Source: UBA7328 sp036479115
GTDB lineage: Bacteria > Bacteroidota > Bacteroidia > Chitinophagales > Saprospiraceae
Direction of reading: 5' to 3'
NCBI GenBank assembly: GCA_036479115.1
Contig: JAZGFD010000085.1
Coordinates: forward strand, 11,856-75,855
Length of the DNA: 64,000 nt
A program made the position numbers and the translations under genes. Below, piece by piece: positions 43,256 through 51,832 of the stretch (its first letter is position 1; each line of letters opens with the position of its first letter). The notes beneath the pieces were generated by a model. That model made no database searches. It was not told the DNA's origin and worked only from the letters and a program-made list of their open reading frames with translations.

Positions 43256-45523
43256 GTGAATATTGATATCAGAAGGAAAGTCCGATTTATTTGTTTCATC
43301 TTAATGTACCTCACTACTATTGATACCCAAGCTCAAGTGTTTGACTTGTCAAATGTTATTTTTAAAAACGAAAATTCCGAAATCTATAAAAACCCTTATA
43401 CAGGAGGGATTAGAGCACCCCAACTCAATAAAGTGGATCTCAATTTTGATGGGATAGAAGACCTTTTATTATTTGATAGGGCAGGGGATGTATATGTCTC
43501 TTTTCTAGCCGCTGAAAGAAACAGTATAGAATATCTTCATGATCAAAAATGGATAAAAAATTTCCCTAAAACTATCATTTGGATGACAATGGTAGATTAT
43601 GATAAAGATGGGATAAAAGACATTTTTTCCTTTCCTGATTCATCAGGAATACCTGGAGTAGAAGTATGGAAAGGAAAGATTACAAATGGATTTTATGATT
43701 TTGATAAGGTGAGGTTTCCCGAAGAAAGAAAAGATATTCTATATTATCCCGTACGCAATGGAAAAACCCAAGTCTATGTTGGCGTTATCGATATCCCTGC
43801 CATCAAGGATGTGGATGGAGATGGAGATGTTGATATTCTTTCTTTTGATCCTGGAGCCTCTACTGTAGATTTTTACAAAAATATAGCTATGGAGGGCGGA
43901 CAAGACTTGTCAGTATTAAAATTTGTGCAAGAAGACGGCTGCTATGGCCGATTTGTAGAGAATGGGTTAAATCAAGACGTAATATTGAGCAAAGATGGCT
44001 TGGGATGTGGTAACAATCTTACGGATGGGCCTTCTCCTATGACCCGTCATGCAGGATCTACTTTGGAAGTGCTTGATCAAAATGGAGATGGTAAATTAGA
44101 CCTTTTAATTGGAGATGCATCTTTTAATGGCTTGAATTTATTAGTAAATGGAGGGGATAATATTGCATGGATGACCGAGTCTGAATTGGGATACCCCAGT
44201 TCAGAACCAGTGGCTTTTGAATTGTTTTTAACGCCCTGTTATTTAGATATAGATAATGATGGAACCGATGAATTGATGGTGACTTCCAATGATAAAATTA
44301 CATCTCAGACCAAAGAAAACTTTTGGTATTATGAAAATACTTTAGCAAAAGGACTTGATCCTGTCTTGATTACTAAGCGTTTTTTATCGGAGACTATGAT
44401 AGATCACGGGGAGAGCGCTATACCTTCATTTGTTGATTATAATGCAGATGGTTTGATTGATTTGGTCATTGGCACCAGTGGATCTTTTATCCTAACTTCT
44501 GAAAAAGAACCGAGTCTATTTCTGTATGAAAATACAGGCACAAAAAATCAACCAGAATTCACATTAGTCAATGATAATTATAACGATTTCAATCAGTTTA
44601 AGGAAACGTCCTCTTTCTTTGCTCCAAGCTTTGGAGATATAGATGGTGATGGAGATATTGATATGATAGTAGGAGACAATAGAGGTCGTTTATATTATGC
44701 AGAAAATACTGCTGGACCAGGCCTTCCACTGCAGTTTTCTCAAACCATCTATGGTTTTCAGAATATTCAAGTAAGTGGTTTCGCTAGGCCACATATTTTT
44801 GATCTTAATCAAGATGGGCTGGGGGATTTAATTATAGGAGAGCGTAATTTTAATTCTACTGATGAAGTACCCATAGCAAGCATTAATTATTTTGAAAACA
44901 TTGGAAAAGAAGGAATACCACTATTTGAGAATAATGTCACATTAGTGCCCAATTCTCCAGCACTTGGAGGAATCAATCTCAAGCATCGAAATTCTATTAA
45001 CAACAATAGTGCTTTAACAATTTGGGATAATCAAGATCATTTTGTTATGATCACAGGGAGTGAGGCAGGGGACATTCGCCAATTTGAAATAAATAAAAAT
45101 GACATCAGAGGAATCTATGAAGAAATATTATCTTCAAACATAAAAGGTTTAGACCTAGGGGAAGAGTCAGCTCCTGCACTTTGGGACATCGATGGGGATA
45201 ATTTATTAGAATTAGTAGTCGGAAATTTTAGAGGCGGAATAGGCCTTTATGAGACCGATATTGTGAATGATCAAACCAGTATAACAAAAGAGGAAGAAGT
45301 CGGCAATACTATTGTGATCTATCCCAATCCAGCGCTCACTGGAATTTTTGTAAGTGGCATTGAAGAGAATATGAAAATAGAAGTGATTGATATTAGTGGA
45401 AAAATTAGATTGTCATCTTTTGAACCCTTAATAAATATTAAGAGTTTAGAATCAGGCATTTTCTTCATTAGGGTTCAAACAAAAGAGGGGATAGGGATTC
45501 AGCAATTTGTAAAAATTGAATAG
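43256..45523 (+). CDS. secreted FG-GAP/VCBS repeat protein with type IX sorting domain
   Basis: 755 aa; the start is GTG at 43256, which gives a complete signal peptide (RRKVRFICFILMYLTTIDTQ, cleavage near AQA). The body is a beta-propeller with at least nine calcium-binding-like repeats, for example DLNFDGIEDL, DVDGDGDVDIL, DQNGDGKLDLL, DIDGDGDIDMI and DLNQDGLGDLI. The last about 75 residues (VIYPNPALTGIFVSG, IDISGKI, SGIFFIRVQTKEG) are a type A T9SS C-terminal domain, so the protein should be carried across the outer membrane and attached to the cell surface or released. Ligand unknown. No same-strand partner. Confidence 0.9.
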   Translation: MNIDIRRKVRFICFILMYLTTIDTQAQVFDLSNVIFKNENSEIYKNPYTGGIRAPQLNKVDLNFDGIEDLLLFDRAGDVYVSFLAAERNSIEYLHDQKWIKNFPKTIIWMTMVDYDKDGIKDIFSFPDSSGIPGVEVWKGKITNGFYDFDKVRFPEERKDILYYPVRNGKTQVYVGVIDIPAIKDVDGDGDVDILSFDPGASTVDFYKNIAMEGGQDLSVLKFVQEDGCYGRFVENGLNQDVILSKDGLGCGNNLTDGPSPMTRHAGSTLEVLDQNGDGKLDLLIGDASFNGLNLLVNGGDNIAWMTESELGYPSSEPVAFELFLTPCYLDIDNDGTDELMVTSNDKITSQTKENFWYYENTLAKGLDPVLITKRFLSETMIDHGESAIPSFVDYNADGLIDLVIGTSGSFILTSEKEPSLFLYENTGTKNQPEFTLVNDNYNDFNQFKETSSFFAPSFGDIDGDGDIDMIVGDNRGRLYYAENTAGPGLPLQFSQTIYGFQNIQVSGFARPHIFDLNQDGLGDLIIGERNFNSTDEVPIASINYFENIGKEGIPLFENNVTLVPNSPALGGINLKHRNSINNNSALTIWDNQDHFVMITGSEAGDIRQFEINKNDIRGIYEEILSSNIKGLDLGEESAPALWDIDGDNLLELVVGNFRGGIGLYETDIVNDQTSITKEEEVGNTIVIYPNPALTGIFVSGIEENMKIEVIDISGKIRLSSFEPLINIKSLESGIFFIRVQTKEGIGIQQFVKIE

Positions 45524-45529
45524 AAAATA

Positions 45530-46186
45530 TCACTTTCTTTTTCCGAATACCAAGCTGCCGACTCTCACCATATTGCTGCCACATTCTATAGCCAATTTGT
45601 AGTCACTAGACATACCCATTGATAGGGTATCAAATGCCTCCAAACCTTTGTTGTTACTTTTTTTTATTTTATGAAATATTATTTTAGCCGAGGTAAACTC
45701 TTGGCTGATGATCTCCATATCCGACACAAAAGAAGCCATAGCCATAAGGCCTCTTATTCTAATATACGGCGAATTTAGAGAAGCTATTTTTTGAACAGTA
45801 TCGTATACATTTGAAATATTGATACCCTGTTTGGTGTCTTCTAAAGCCACTTTTACTTGAATCAATATATCAATACAACGATCTAAATTCTTGCCTTCTT
45901 TAATAATGGAAAGTGCCAGTTTTTCAGAATCTACAGAATGGATAAGATGAACAAAAGGAGCTATATATTTTACCTTGTTGGTCTGTAACCTGCCTATTTG
46001 ATGCCAATAGACATCTTTTGGAAGTTCTCGGTATTTTTCTACCATTTCTTGTACTCTGTTTTCCCCAAAATGCCGCTGCCCTTTTCTATACAAATCACTA
46101 ATGGCGGAAACAGGCTTGGTTTTACTCACTGCGACAAGTGTTACATTTGCTGCAGCCGTAGTATCTTTTACCCTGTTGAATGACAT
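45530..46186 (-). CDS. YggS-type pyridoxal phosphate homeostasis protein
   Basis: 218 aa, fold type III barrel related to alanine racemase. The PLP-binding lysine is in AVSKTKP (about K22), with HFGENRVQEMVEKY, WHQIGRLQTNK and LSMGMSSDYKLAIECGSNMVRVG, all hallmark motifs. Members buffer PLP and influence amino-acid and keto-acid balance; no catalytic reaction is established. It converges with the T9SS cargo gene (6-bp gap). A family A element occupies the 34-197 bp upstream of its start, so its promoter must be within or before that element. Confidence 0.9.
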   Translation of the reverse strand: MSFNRVKDTTAAANVTLVAVSKTKPVSAISDLYRKGQRHFGENRVQEMVEKYRELPKDVYWHQIGRLQTNKVKYIAPFVHLIHSVDSEKLALSIIKEGKNLDRCIDILIQVKVALEDTKQGINISNVYDTVQKIASLNSPYIRIRGLMAMASFVSDMEIISQEFTSAKIIFHKIKKSNNKGLEAFDTLSMGMSSDYKLAIECGSNMVRVGSLVFGKRK

Positions 46187-46220
46187 GAATTAATAAGCTA
46201 TAAAACCGAATGAAATAAAA

Positions 46221-46383
46221 GGGACTACTTCAGGTGGTATCAATTCTGGATAAAAAAAGCTCTTTTAGCACTATACTGCTGCTATTTGTATTTTAATACT
46301 GCTGCTATTAAGACATAAATGAGCCTTGTCTAGCAATAAAATAGCAATTTTTCATCTCAAAAGCACACCACCTGAGTAATTAC
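46221..46383 (+). repeat. family A element with perfect 8-bp flanking duplication
   Basis: 163 bp from GGGACTACTTCAGGTGG to CACACCACCTGAGTAATTAC, flanked by AAATAAAA on both sides (46,213-46,220 and 46,384-46,391). It belongs to the subtype with CTCTTTTAGCACTATACTG but lacks the 55-bp module; ACTGCTGCTATT occurs twice in the middle instead. The right duplication abuts the stop codon of the deoxynucleoside kinase gene. Confidence 0.83.
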
Positions 46384-46391
46384 AAATAAAA

Positions 46392-47042
46392 CTATGTTTC
46401 CATATTACTAAACAACCCATAAAGATTAGCATCCATCTGTTCGATAATTTTGGCTAAATCTTCTCTACTGGCTTTAAAATCTAAATCATCTACGGTGATG
46501 ATTAATTTTGGCCCTTCTTTATAATTGTTGATCCAATTTTCATACCTCTCATTCAGTTTTTTCAAATAATCCAAACTCATATTGCCTTCATATTCTCTGC
46601 CTCTATTTTGGATATGAGCCACTAGAGTAGAGATGTTCGCTTTGAGATATATAAGTAAATCTGGCGGTGATACTTGAGAAGACATTGTTTTAAAAAGAGA
46701 GATGTAGTTGTTAAAATCCCTTTTATCCATCAGTCCCATTTCATATAAGTTAGGAGCAAAAATATAGGCATCTTCATATATAGTCCTGTCTTGTACTACC
46801 GTGTTATCACCATTGTGGATTTCAAGTAATTGTTTGTATCTACTATTTAAAAAATAGATCTGAAGATTAAATGACCATCTCTTCATATCGTGATAAAAGT
46901 CATTTAGATAAGGGTTAGTTCTGGTCTCTTCGTACATCACATCCCATCCGTAATGTTTGGATACCAGAGTGGAAAGTGTCGTTTTTCCAACACCAATATT
47001 TCCAGTGATTGCCACATGTTTTATACCCGAGGCTTTGATCAT
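46392..47042 (-). CDS. deoxynucleoside kinase
   Basis: 216 aa from the ATG at 47042 (MIKASGIKHVAITGN); an earlier ATG at 47087 adds a hydrophobic stretch not expected in a cytosolic kinase. P-loop GNIGVGKTTL, the catalytic/lid segment DRTIYEDAYIF (DRS motif as DRT), and QNRGREYEGNMSLDYLKKLN near the LID region place it in the dNK/dGK family. It phosphorylates deoxynucleosides for salvage; specificity among dA, dG and dC is not clear. Transcribed away from gatC, with 149 bp between starts. Confidence 0.88.
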   Translation of the reverse strand: MIKASGIKHVAITGNIGVGKTTLSTLVSKHYGWDVMYEETRTNPYLNDFYHDMKRWSFNLQIYFLNSRYKQLLEIHNGDNTVVQDRTIYEDAYIFAPNLYEMGLMDKRDFNNYISLFKTMSSQVSPPDLLIYLKANISTLVAHIQNRGREYEGNMSLDYLKKLNERYENWINNYKEGPKLIITVDDLDFKASREDLAKIIEQMDANLYGLFSNMET

Positions 47043-47191
47043 GACACAATAATATGAAAATGTGATGATAGAGTGACAGAAGATCAAATCAAATTAGCCT
47101 CAAAGCGGAGAAATATTAAATTGAATCATATATAATCTGCTCTAATGGTATATTCGCCGATAATTTTATAGTTCACATCTAAAAGAATCTT

Positions 47192-47485
47192 ATGATCATC
47201 GATGATAAACTAATTTCAAAACTTGAAAAATTGTCTCGCCTTAAGTTAAGAGATGAAGAAAAGGCCAAGGTGAAAGAAGATTTGAATAATATGCTGAGCA
47301 TGTTTGAAAAACTGAATGAGATTAATACAGAAAATGTTGAGCCTCTTAGGTATGTGCTGGATGAACAGAAAAATACATTGAGAGATGATATTGTAGGTGA
47401 AGAATTATCAAATGAACAAGCTTTAAAAAACGCTAAAAAAGTGATAAAACCTTTTTTTATTGTTCCTAAATTTTTGAAAAAATAA
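47192..47485 (+). CDS. gatC: glutamyl/aspartyl-tRNA amidotransferase subunit C
   Basis: 97 aa, the usual GatC length. It starts MIIDDKLISKLEKLSRLKL, followed by EEKAKVKEDLNNMLSMFEKL and NVEPLRYVLDE, with the C-terminal belt KNAKKVIKPFFIVPKFLKK. It stabilises the GatA-GatB complex that amidates Glu-tRNA(Gln) or Asp-tRNA(Asn). gatB lies 15 kb away at the end of the window, and gatA is not in view. The next gene starts 9 bp downstream and is probably co-transcribed. Confidence 0.9.
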   Translation: MIIDDKLISKLEKLSRLKLRDEEKAKVKEDLNNMLSMFEKLNEINTENVEPLRYVLDEQKNTLRDDIVGEELSNEQALKNAKKVIKPFFIVPKFLKK

Positions 47486-47494
47486 ATTTGCAAA

Positions 47495-48235
47495 ATGAAT
47501 AAAGCCGTTATTTTCACTGACAATCTGAAAAAGACCTATGATATGGGAGAAATTCAAGTGCATGCTTTAAAAGGAATTAATATTACTATTAATAAAAGTG
47601 AATATGTTGCACTAATGGGTTCTTCAGGATCTGGTAAGTCTACCCTCATGAACCTTCTGGGTTGTCTTGATACTCCTAGTGAAGGCAAATATTTTCTCAA
47701 TGGAGAAGATGTTTCTTTATTAGATGATAATGAACTTGCTGAAATCAGAAATAAAGAAATAGGATTTGTATTTCAAACTTTTAACTTGTTACCGCGTCTT
47801 AGTGCATTAGATAATGTGGCATTGCCGCTTATTTACTCTGGAATGTCAAGGGGAAAAAGAGAAGAAAAGGCGGAGATTGCTTTGGAAAAAGTAGGACTCG
47901 CTGATAGAATGGATCACAAACCTAACGAATTGTCAGGAGGTCAACGGCAAAGAGTAGCAATAGCAAGAGGCTTGGTCAATAACCCAGCTCTTTTACTTGC
48001 TGATGAACCAACAGGAAACTTGGATACGAAAACATCCATGGAGATTATGGCTATTTTAGAAAAACTTCATGACGAAGGCCACACTATTGTAGTTGTAACG
48101 CATGAACCCGACATCGCTGCGCACTCGTCTCGTATAATAAGACTCAAAGATGGGCTCATGGAGTATGACAAAGTGAATGAAAATGTGATGAAGGCTTCTG
48201 ACCCTTCTCATCATTATAATATGCATCTTTCGTAA
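47495..48235 (+). CDS. ABC transporter ATP-binding protein (LolD/MacB class)
   Basis: 246 aa. Walker A GSSGSGKST (about 42-50), Q-loop FVFQTFNLLPRLSALDNV, signature LSGGQRQRVAIARGL, Walker B LLLADEPTGNLDT and H-loop THEPD are all canonical. A short C-terminal extension (about 225-246) rich in His, Ser and Asn follows. The cognate FtsX-type permease is not adjacent. It is 9 bp after gatC, a common lone-ATPase arrangement in Bacteroidota, where it may serve LolCE-like lipoprotein export or FtsX. Confidence 0.9.
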   Translation: MNKAVIFTDNLKKTYDMGEIQVHALKGINITINKSEYVALMGSSGSGKSTLMNLLGCLDTPSEGKYFLNGEDVSLLDDNELAEIRNKEIGFVFQTFNLLPRLSALDNVALPLIYSGMSRGKREEKAEIALEKVGLADRMDHKPNELSGGQRQRVAIARGLVNNPALLLADEPTGNLDTKTSMEIMAILEKLHDEGHTIVVVTHEPDIAAHSSRIIRLKDGLMEYDKVNENVMKASDPSHHYNMHLS

Positions 48236-48569
48236 GGTAAAACGTAAGTATAACCAAGAAGAAATCTTAATATTATTGATGAATTTCCGTTCAGCCACTA
48301 AATAGTCGAACTTGAATTCAGAAAAAAAAACGTTTATCCACAATAAATCATAGTTTTTACACTTTTTCAGCATCTCCTTTTTCATCAAGAATTTCTCCTT
48401 TTAGGGAAGCAGGATTCTCAATAGATGGAGTGTAGAATTGACCTATTTGATGTTGAATATTTAGGCTCTTTTAAATTCAATTCTTTTCATTCAATTGAAA
48501 TCTTAAATGTTATATTAAAACCTCAGCCTCCCTATTTGATTAAGAGAAAACATTTTCCACATTTTCCAC
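48236..48569. other. intergenic stretch between convergent genes, no gene supported
   Basis: The minus strand has a 33-codon open stretch ending EKGDAEKV-stop near 48,359, with protein-like composition but no start codon. A 16-bp match to the family B right end lies near 48,283-48,300 (ATTTCCGTTCAGCCAC). Neither is strong enough to call. Confidence 0.45.
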
Positions 48570-49709
48570 CTATTTGTAAGCCGAGCCGGTATTTAATAAC
48601 ACGACAGATTCATGTGATTTAATCCAATCAGAAGCTCGAAGTTTTTTGTATGCTTCCCATACAGCGGCACCTTCTGGAGCTAGAAATATACCTTCAGACA
48701 TTGCAAATTCGGAAAGCCCATCTAACATTTCTTTTTCTGTGACATCTAGTGCACAACCATTACTTTCTTTGAGAGTTTTAAGTATCAACTTATGGCCAAA
48801 AGCATGAGGCACCCTCAATCCATTGGCTATTGTTTCTTCTGGATTTTCGAAAGGGGCAGCGTCCATTTTACCTTTTTTCCAAGCTTCCACAATCGGGTTA
48901 CAACCTGCTGTTTGTACTACTACCATTCTTGTATTTACAGAATGGAGCCATCCCATTTCTTTCATTTCTTGAAATGCCTTCCAAATACCGATCAAACCCG
49001 TACCTCCTCCTGTAGGATATATACAAACATCAGGTACCTTCCATCCCATTTGCTCTGCTATCTCATATCCCATTGTCTTTTTTCCTTCTAATCTGAAAGG
49101 CTCTTTGAGTGTGGTAATATCAAACCATGATCCATCATTTTTAGCCCTCATCATAGCCCCTGCATCTGATATAGAGCCCGGTACGGTGGTAACTTTTGCT
49201 CCCATCACATTACAATCCACTTTGAATACTTTAGGTGTTGCTTCGGGCATGAAAATATGAGCGTCAATATCAGCTTTAGCGCAGTAGGCACTAAGAGCTG
49301 ACCCTGCATTTCCAGCTGTTGGGATGGATGTTGCTTTTATTCCTAATTCTTTTGCTTTAGATATAGCCATTGAAATCCCCCGCGCTTTGAAAGATCCTGA
49401 CGGATTGAAACCTTCATCTTTGAGAAGTAAATGGTCAGAATTGTATTTTTTACCTAGTTTTAACAATGGTATTAGTGGTGTGCCGCCTTCTCCCAATTGT
49501 AATTGATTACTATGGTCTTCTACTGGTAATAAGGCACTATAACGCCACATGTCAGTACGGTCATTGAGGGTTTCTTTCGGGGTCGATTTACTCAAATCAT
49601 ATCTTGCTACCAAAGGCTGATTATCATCAGAACAAAAAGTCTGGATTTTGTTTTTATCATATTTTTTGCCACATTCATGACATTCAAGATGGGTGTATCT
49701 ATTTTTCAT
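48570..49709 (-). CDS. thrC: threonine synthase (zinc-ribbon N-terminus)
   Basis: 379 aa. The N-terminal zinc-ribbon-like CHECGKKYDK (C10, C13) and a further Cys at about 27 are followed by the PLP fold II core: the lysine in PSGSFKARG, the serine/glycine phosphate loop PTGGGTGLIG, and TAGNAGSALSAYC. The C-terminus VVLLNTGSAYK is typical. It converts O-phosphohomoserine to threonine. Related enzymes make cysteate or other amino acids, but length and motifs favour threonine synthase. It is alone on its strand. Confidence 0.88.
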   Translation of the reverse strand: MKNRYTHLECHECGKKYDKNKIQTFCSDDNQPLVARYDLSKSTPKETLNDRTDMWRYSALLPVEDHSNQLQLGEGGTPLIPLLKLGKKYNSDHLLLKDEGFNPSGSFKARGISMAISKAKELGIKATSIPTAGNAGSALSAYCAKADIDAHIFMPEATPKVFKVDCNVMGAKVTTVPGSISDAGAMMRAKNDGSWFDITTLKEPFRLEGKKTMGYEIAEQMGWKVPDVCIYPTGGGTGLIGIWKAFQEMKEMGWLHSVNTRMVVVQTAGCNPIVEAWKKGKMDAAPFENPEETIANGLRVPHAFGHKLILKTLKESNGCALDVTEKEMLDGLSEFAMSEGIFLAPEGAAVWEAYKKLRASDWIKSHESVVLLNTGSAYK

Positions 49710-49906
49710 TCCACAAAACTAATTTTTTTATGAATGGCCAATAATAAAAGAGCAATTTTTCTCTAATGAGTGACCGATGATAAACTGGGTGTCATTCTAA
49801 ATGTAGAATAAAGCCATTGATGGTATGATATGTTGCAAAATACCACCTGACTTCTTTGCGAAAACGACAAATTGAAGTACACCCGATAAACTTAATAATT
49901 AAGCAT

Positions 49907-50235
49907 GAGTCCTACTCTGGAAACCTACATTATTCATAAAAAGAGTTGTTTTGGATGAAATTTGCATTTTTGGAGATTGGGTGATGCCTGAGTATCAGCG
50001 AGTTGAACAAATCGAAGATGTGGGGACACAATCGAGATTCACTAACCAATAAGGTAATTTAGTAAATCGAAGATGTGGCGACACAATCGAGATTCACTAA
50101 CCAATAAGATAAGTTAGTAAATTGAAGATGCGGCGACGCAATCGAGATTCATCAATGCATTGCAATGAGTTGATAAAAATATAAAGTTCGCCAAAAGATT
50201 TTTTTTTGGAATTTGTAAGTTTTCGGAATAGACAC
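49907..50235 (-). repeat. family B element, reverse orientation, containing three 55-bp modules
   Basis: 329 bp. The B right end (GAGTCCTACTCTGGAAACCT, reversed sense) is at 49,907 and the left end (TTTTCGGAATAGACAC) at 50,220-50,235. B blocks are split by the three-copy module array at 50,010-50,174, inserted in the AACTCGCTGATA block: GAGTTGA occurs on both sides of the array (50,000-50,006 and 50,168-50,174), so the array may have arrived by insertion with a 7-bp duplication. Outer flanks AAGCAT / AAGTAT agree at 5 of 6. Confidence 0.72.
50010..50174 (+). repeat. tandem array of three 55-bp modules
   Basis: AATCGAAGATGTGGGGACAC, AATCGAAGATGTGGCGACAC and AATTGAAGATGCGGCGACGC begin at 50,010, 50,065 and 50,120, an exact 55-bp period. 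The rest of each unit reads AATCGAGATTCACTAACCAA then TAAG-GTAATTTAGTA-like sequence; units one and two are almost identical. No spacers vary between units, so it is not CRISPR. Confidence 0.85.
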
Positions 50236-50425
50236 AAGTATATCTTCAGGATTAATTTAGCTTTATTGTATCTTAGGAATGGTAAAAAAATAACATACCG
50301 TTTTTAGCCTGATTTTTTACTTTCATTCAGCGTTTCTAAAATCCTCATTATGCTAAGGCATAACTCCAGTTTTAGCGCCTTATCTAAAGTCAAAATCTCT
50401 AGCCTAAAATTCGAAACTTATTTAT

Positions 50426-50610
50426 TTACCATTCCTTAGGTGGAGCCAATTTTGAGTAAAAAAGTTCTTTCACTACTATATTTCAATTATTTTTTTTTAT
50501 CATAGTTCTGCTATGTCTCAAAAAATGAGCTTTTTTTGACAAATAACTATCATTATTTTTACCTGCTTGATTGTCAGGCAAACCTCAAAAGCACCCATCT
50601 GAGTGGTTTT
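50426..50610 (+). repeat. family A element, worn ends, upstream of the fatty-acid hydroxylase gene
   Basis: About 185 bp from TTACCATTCCTTAGGTGG to GCACCCATCTGAGTGGTTTT, with the main A blocks (GAGCCAATTTTGAGTAAAAA, AGTTCTGCTATGTCTC, AATGAGCTTTTTTTGAC). A short insert CCTGCTTGATTGTCAGGCA (50,562-50,580) is palindromic and resembles those at 14,921 and 42,738. The element ends 23 bp before the next start codon. Confidence 0.62.
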
Positions 50611-50633
50611 TCTTCAATTTAAAATTTCATAAC

Positions 50634-51482
50634 ATGGAAACTTTTTTAACCTTTTTTGAGAATTTGGAATCTTGGCAAAAGTTAGTTTGGATTCTTTTTG
50701 TCCTCAATTTAACGTTGATAATTGAGGCATTTGACCCCCTCATTAAATTTGATTATAAGAAATGGAGACATGCTGGTGTTAATATAGTGTTTCTTGCCTT
50801 TACCATGATAATTAATACTCTTTTTGGCCTTGCTACAGTAGGCGTTTTTACCTGGACTGCAGAAAATTCCTTTGGCCTACTAAATATGATTAACCTTCCA
50901 ATATGGGCAGAGTTACTACTAGCTGTCATGGCCTTAGATTTTATCGCTCAGTATATAGCACATGTTATGCTACATAAAGTTGGTTTTATGTGGAGGTTTC
51001 ATATGGTGCATCACAGTGATACTCATGTGGATGCGACCACAGGTACAAGACATCATCCAGGCGATTACTTGATAAGGGAAATGTTTTCCTTATTGGCGAT
51101 TATAATAATGGGTATGCCATTGGCTTTTTATCTGTTTTATCGTATTTGCACTATATTTTTTACTTATTTAACACATGGCAACATCAAGGTGCCAATTTGG
51201 CTAGATAAGACTCTAAACTTGATTTTTGTGACTCCTAATATGCATAAGTTTCATCATCATTTTGAAAGACCTTGGACCGATACAAATTTTGGAAATATCT
51301 TTTCTATCTGGGATCGATTGTTTGGAACTTTGGTTTATGATGACCCAAAAAAGGTAGTGTATGGATTAGATGTTTTAGATGGCATGAAGGACGAAAACAT
51401 TGGATATCAACTTGGCGTTCCATTTAATAAAGACATTAAAACTGACTATATGTTTTTCAAACCTAGAAGTAAGAAAGATTAA
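50634..51482 (+). CDS. fatty acid hydroxylase/sterol desaturase superfamily membrane protein
   Basis: 282 aa from the ATG at 50634 (METFLTFFENLESWQ). An in-frame start further upstream lies inside a repeat element and is rejected. Four or so TM segments carry the histidine cluster that binds two irons: HVMLHK, HMVHHSDTHVD, HHPGD and HKFHHHFE. These are the HxxxH, HxxHH and HxxHH motifs of the superfamily. Possible reactions include hydroxylation of a lipid or carotenoid; the exact substrate is not determinable. Alone on its strand. Confidence 0.87.
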   Translation: METFLTFFENLESWQKLVWILFVLNLTLIIEAFDPLIKFDYKKWRHAGVNIVFLAFTMIINTLFGLATVGVFTWTAENSFGLLNMINLPIWAELLLAVMALDFIAQYIAHVMLHKVGFMWRFHMVHHSDTHVDATTGTRHHPGDYLIREMFSLLAIIIMGMPLAFYLFYRICTIFFTYLTHGNIKVPIWLDKTLNLIFVTPNMHKFHHHFERPWTDTNFGNIFSIWDRLFGTLVYDDPKKVVYGLDVLDGMKDENIGYQLGVPFNKDIKTDYMFFKPRSKKD

Positions 51483-51832
51483 AATTTAAAGCGTTTAAAG
51501 GTTTTTAGAGCTCTGTCAAGGATAAGTTGAGTGGCACATTTTGGCATTTTTCGAGTCTGCACTTCGATAAAAATATTTGCAATAGCTTTGCTACAGAGCG
51601 TTTAGGTGCATTTTAAATTGTCGCTTTTCTTACTCATTCCCATGTGTAAGAGAACCTCGATTGTGTTGCCACATCTTCGCTTTGTCACAATTTTTGTTGA
51701 CAAAAATTTCGCCAAAGCTAGCTGTATCTCAATATTTAGCTAACGTATTGTTACCTCTCTGAGGAAATTAACGTCAATCTGAAATGCACCCGATCGTTTT
51801 TATATCTCGTTCGGTCTAGATATTCACATAAT
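51483..51832. other. intergenic stretch with one worn 55-bp module
   Basis: Between convergent genes. At about 51,634-51,688 CCTCGATTGTGTTGCCACAT and the next CTTCGCTTTGTCA match the 55-bp module (reverse orientation) with several changes. Flanking sequence has no clear A or B termini. No ORF or RNA gene was recognised. Confidence 0.5.

Noticed and set aside
48350..48470. Short minus-strand frame ending EKGDAEKV
   Set aside because: Protein-like composition but no start codon, and only about 33 codons; it could be a gene remnant but cannot be supported.
50010..50174. CRISPR array
   Set aside because: The 55-bp units are contiguous with no variable spacers and no cas genes nearby.
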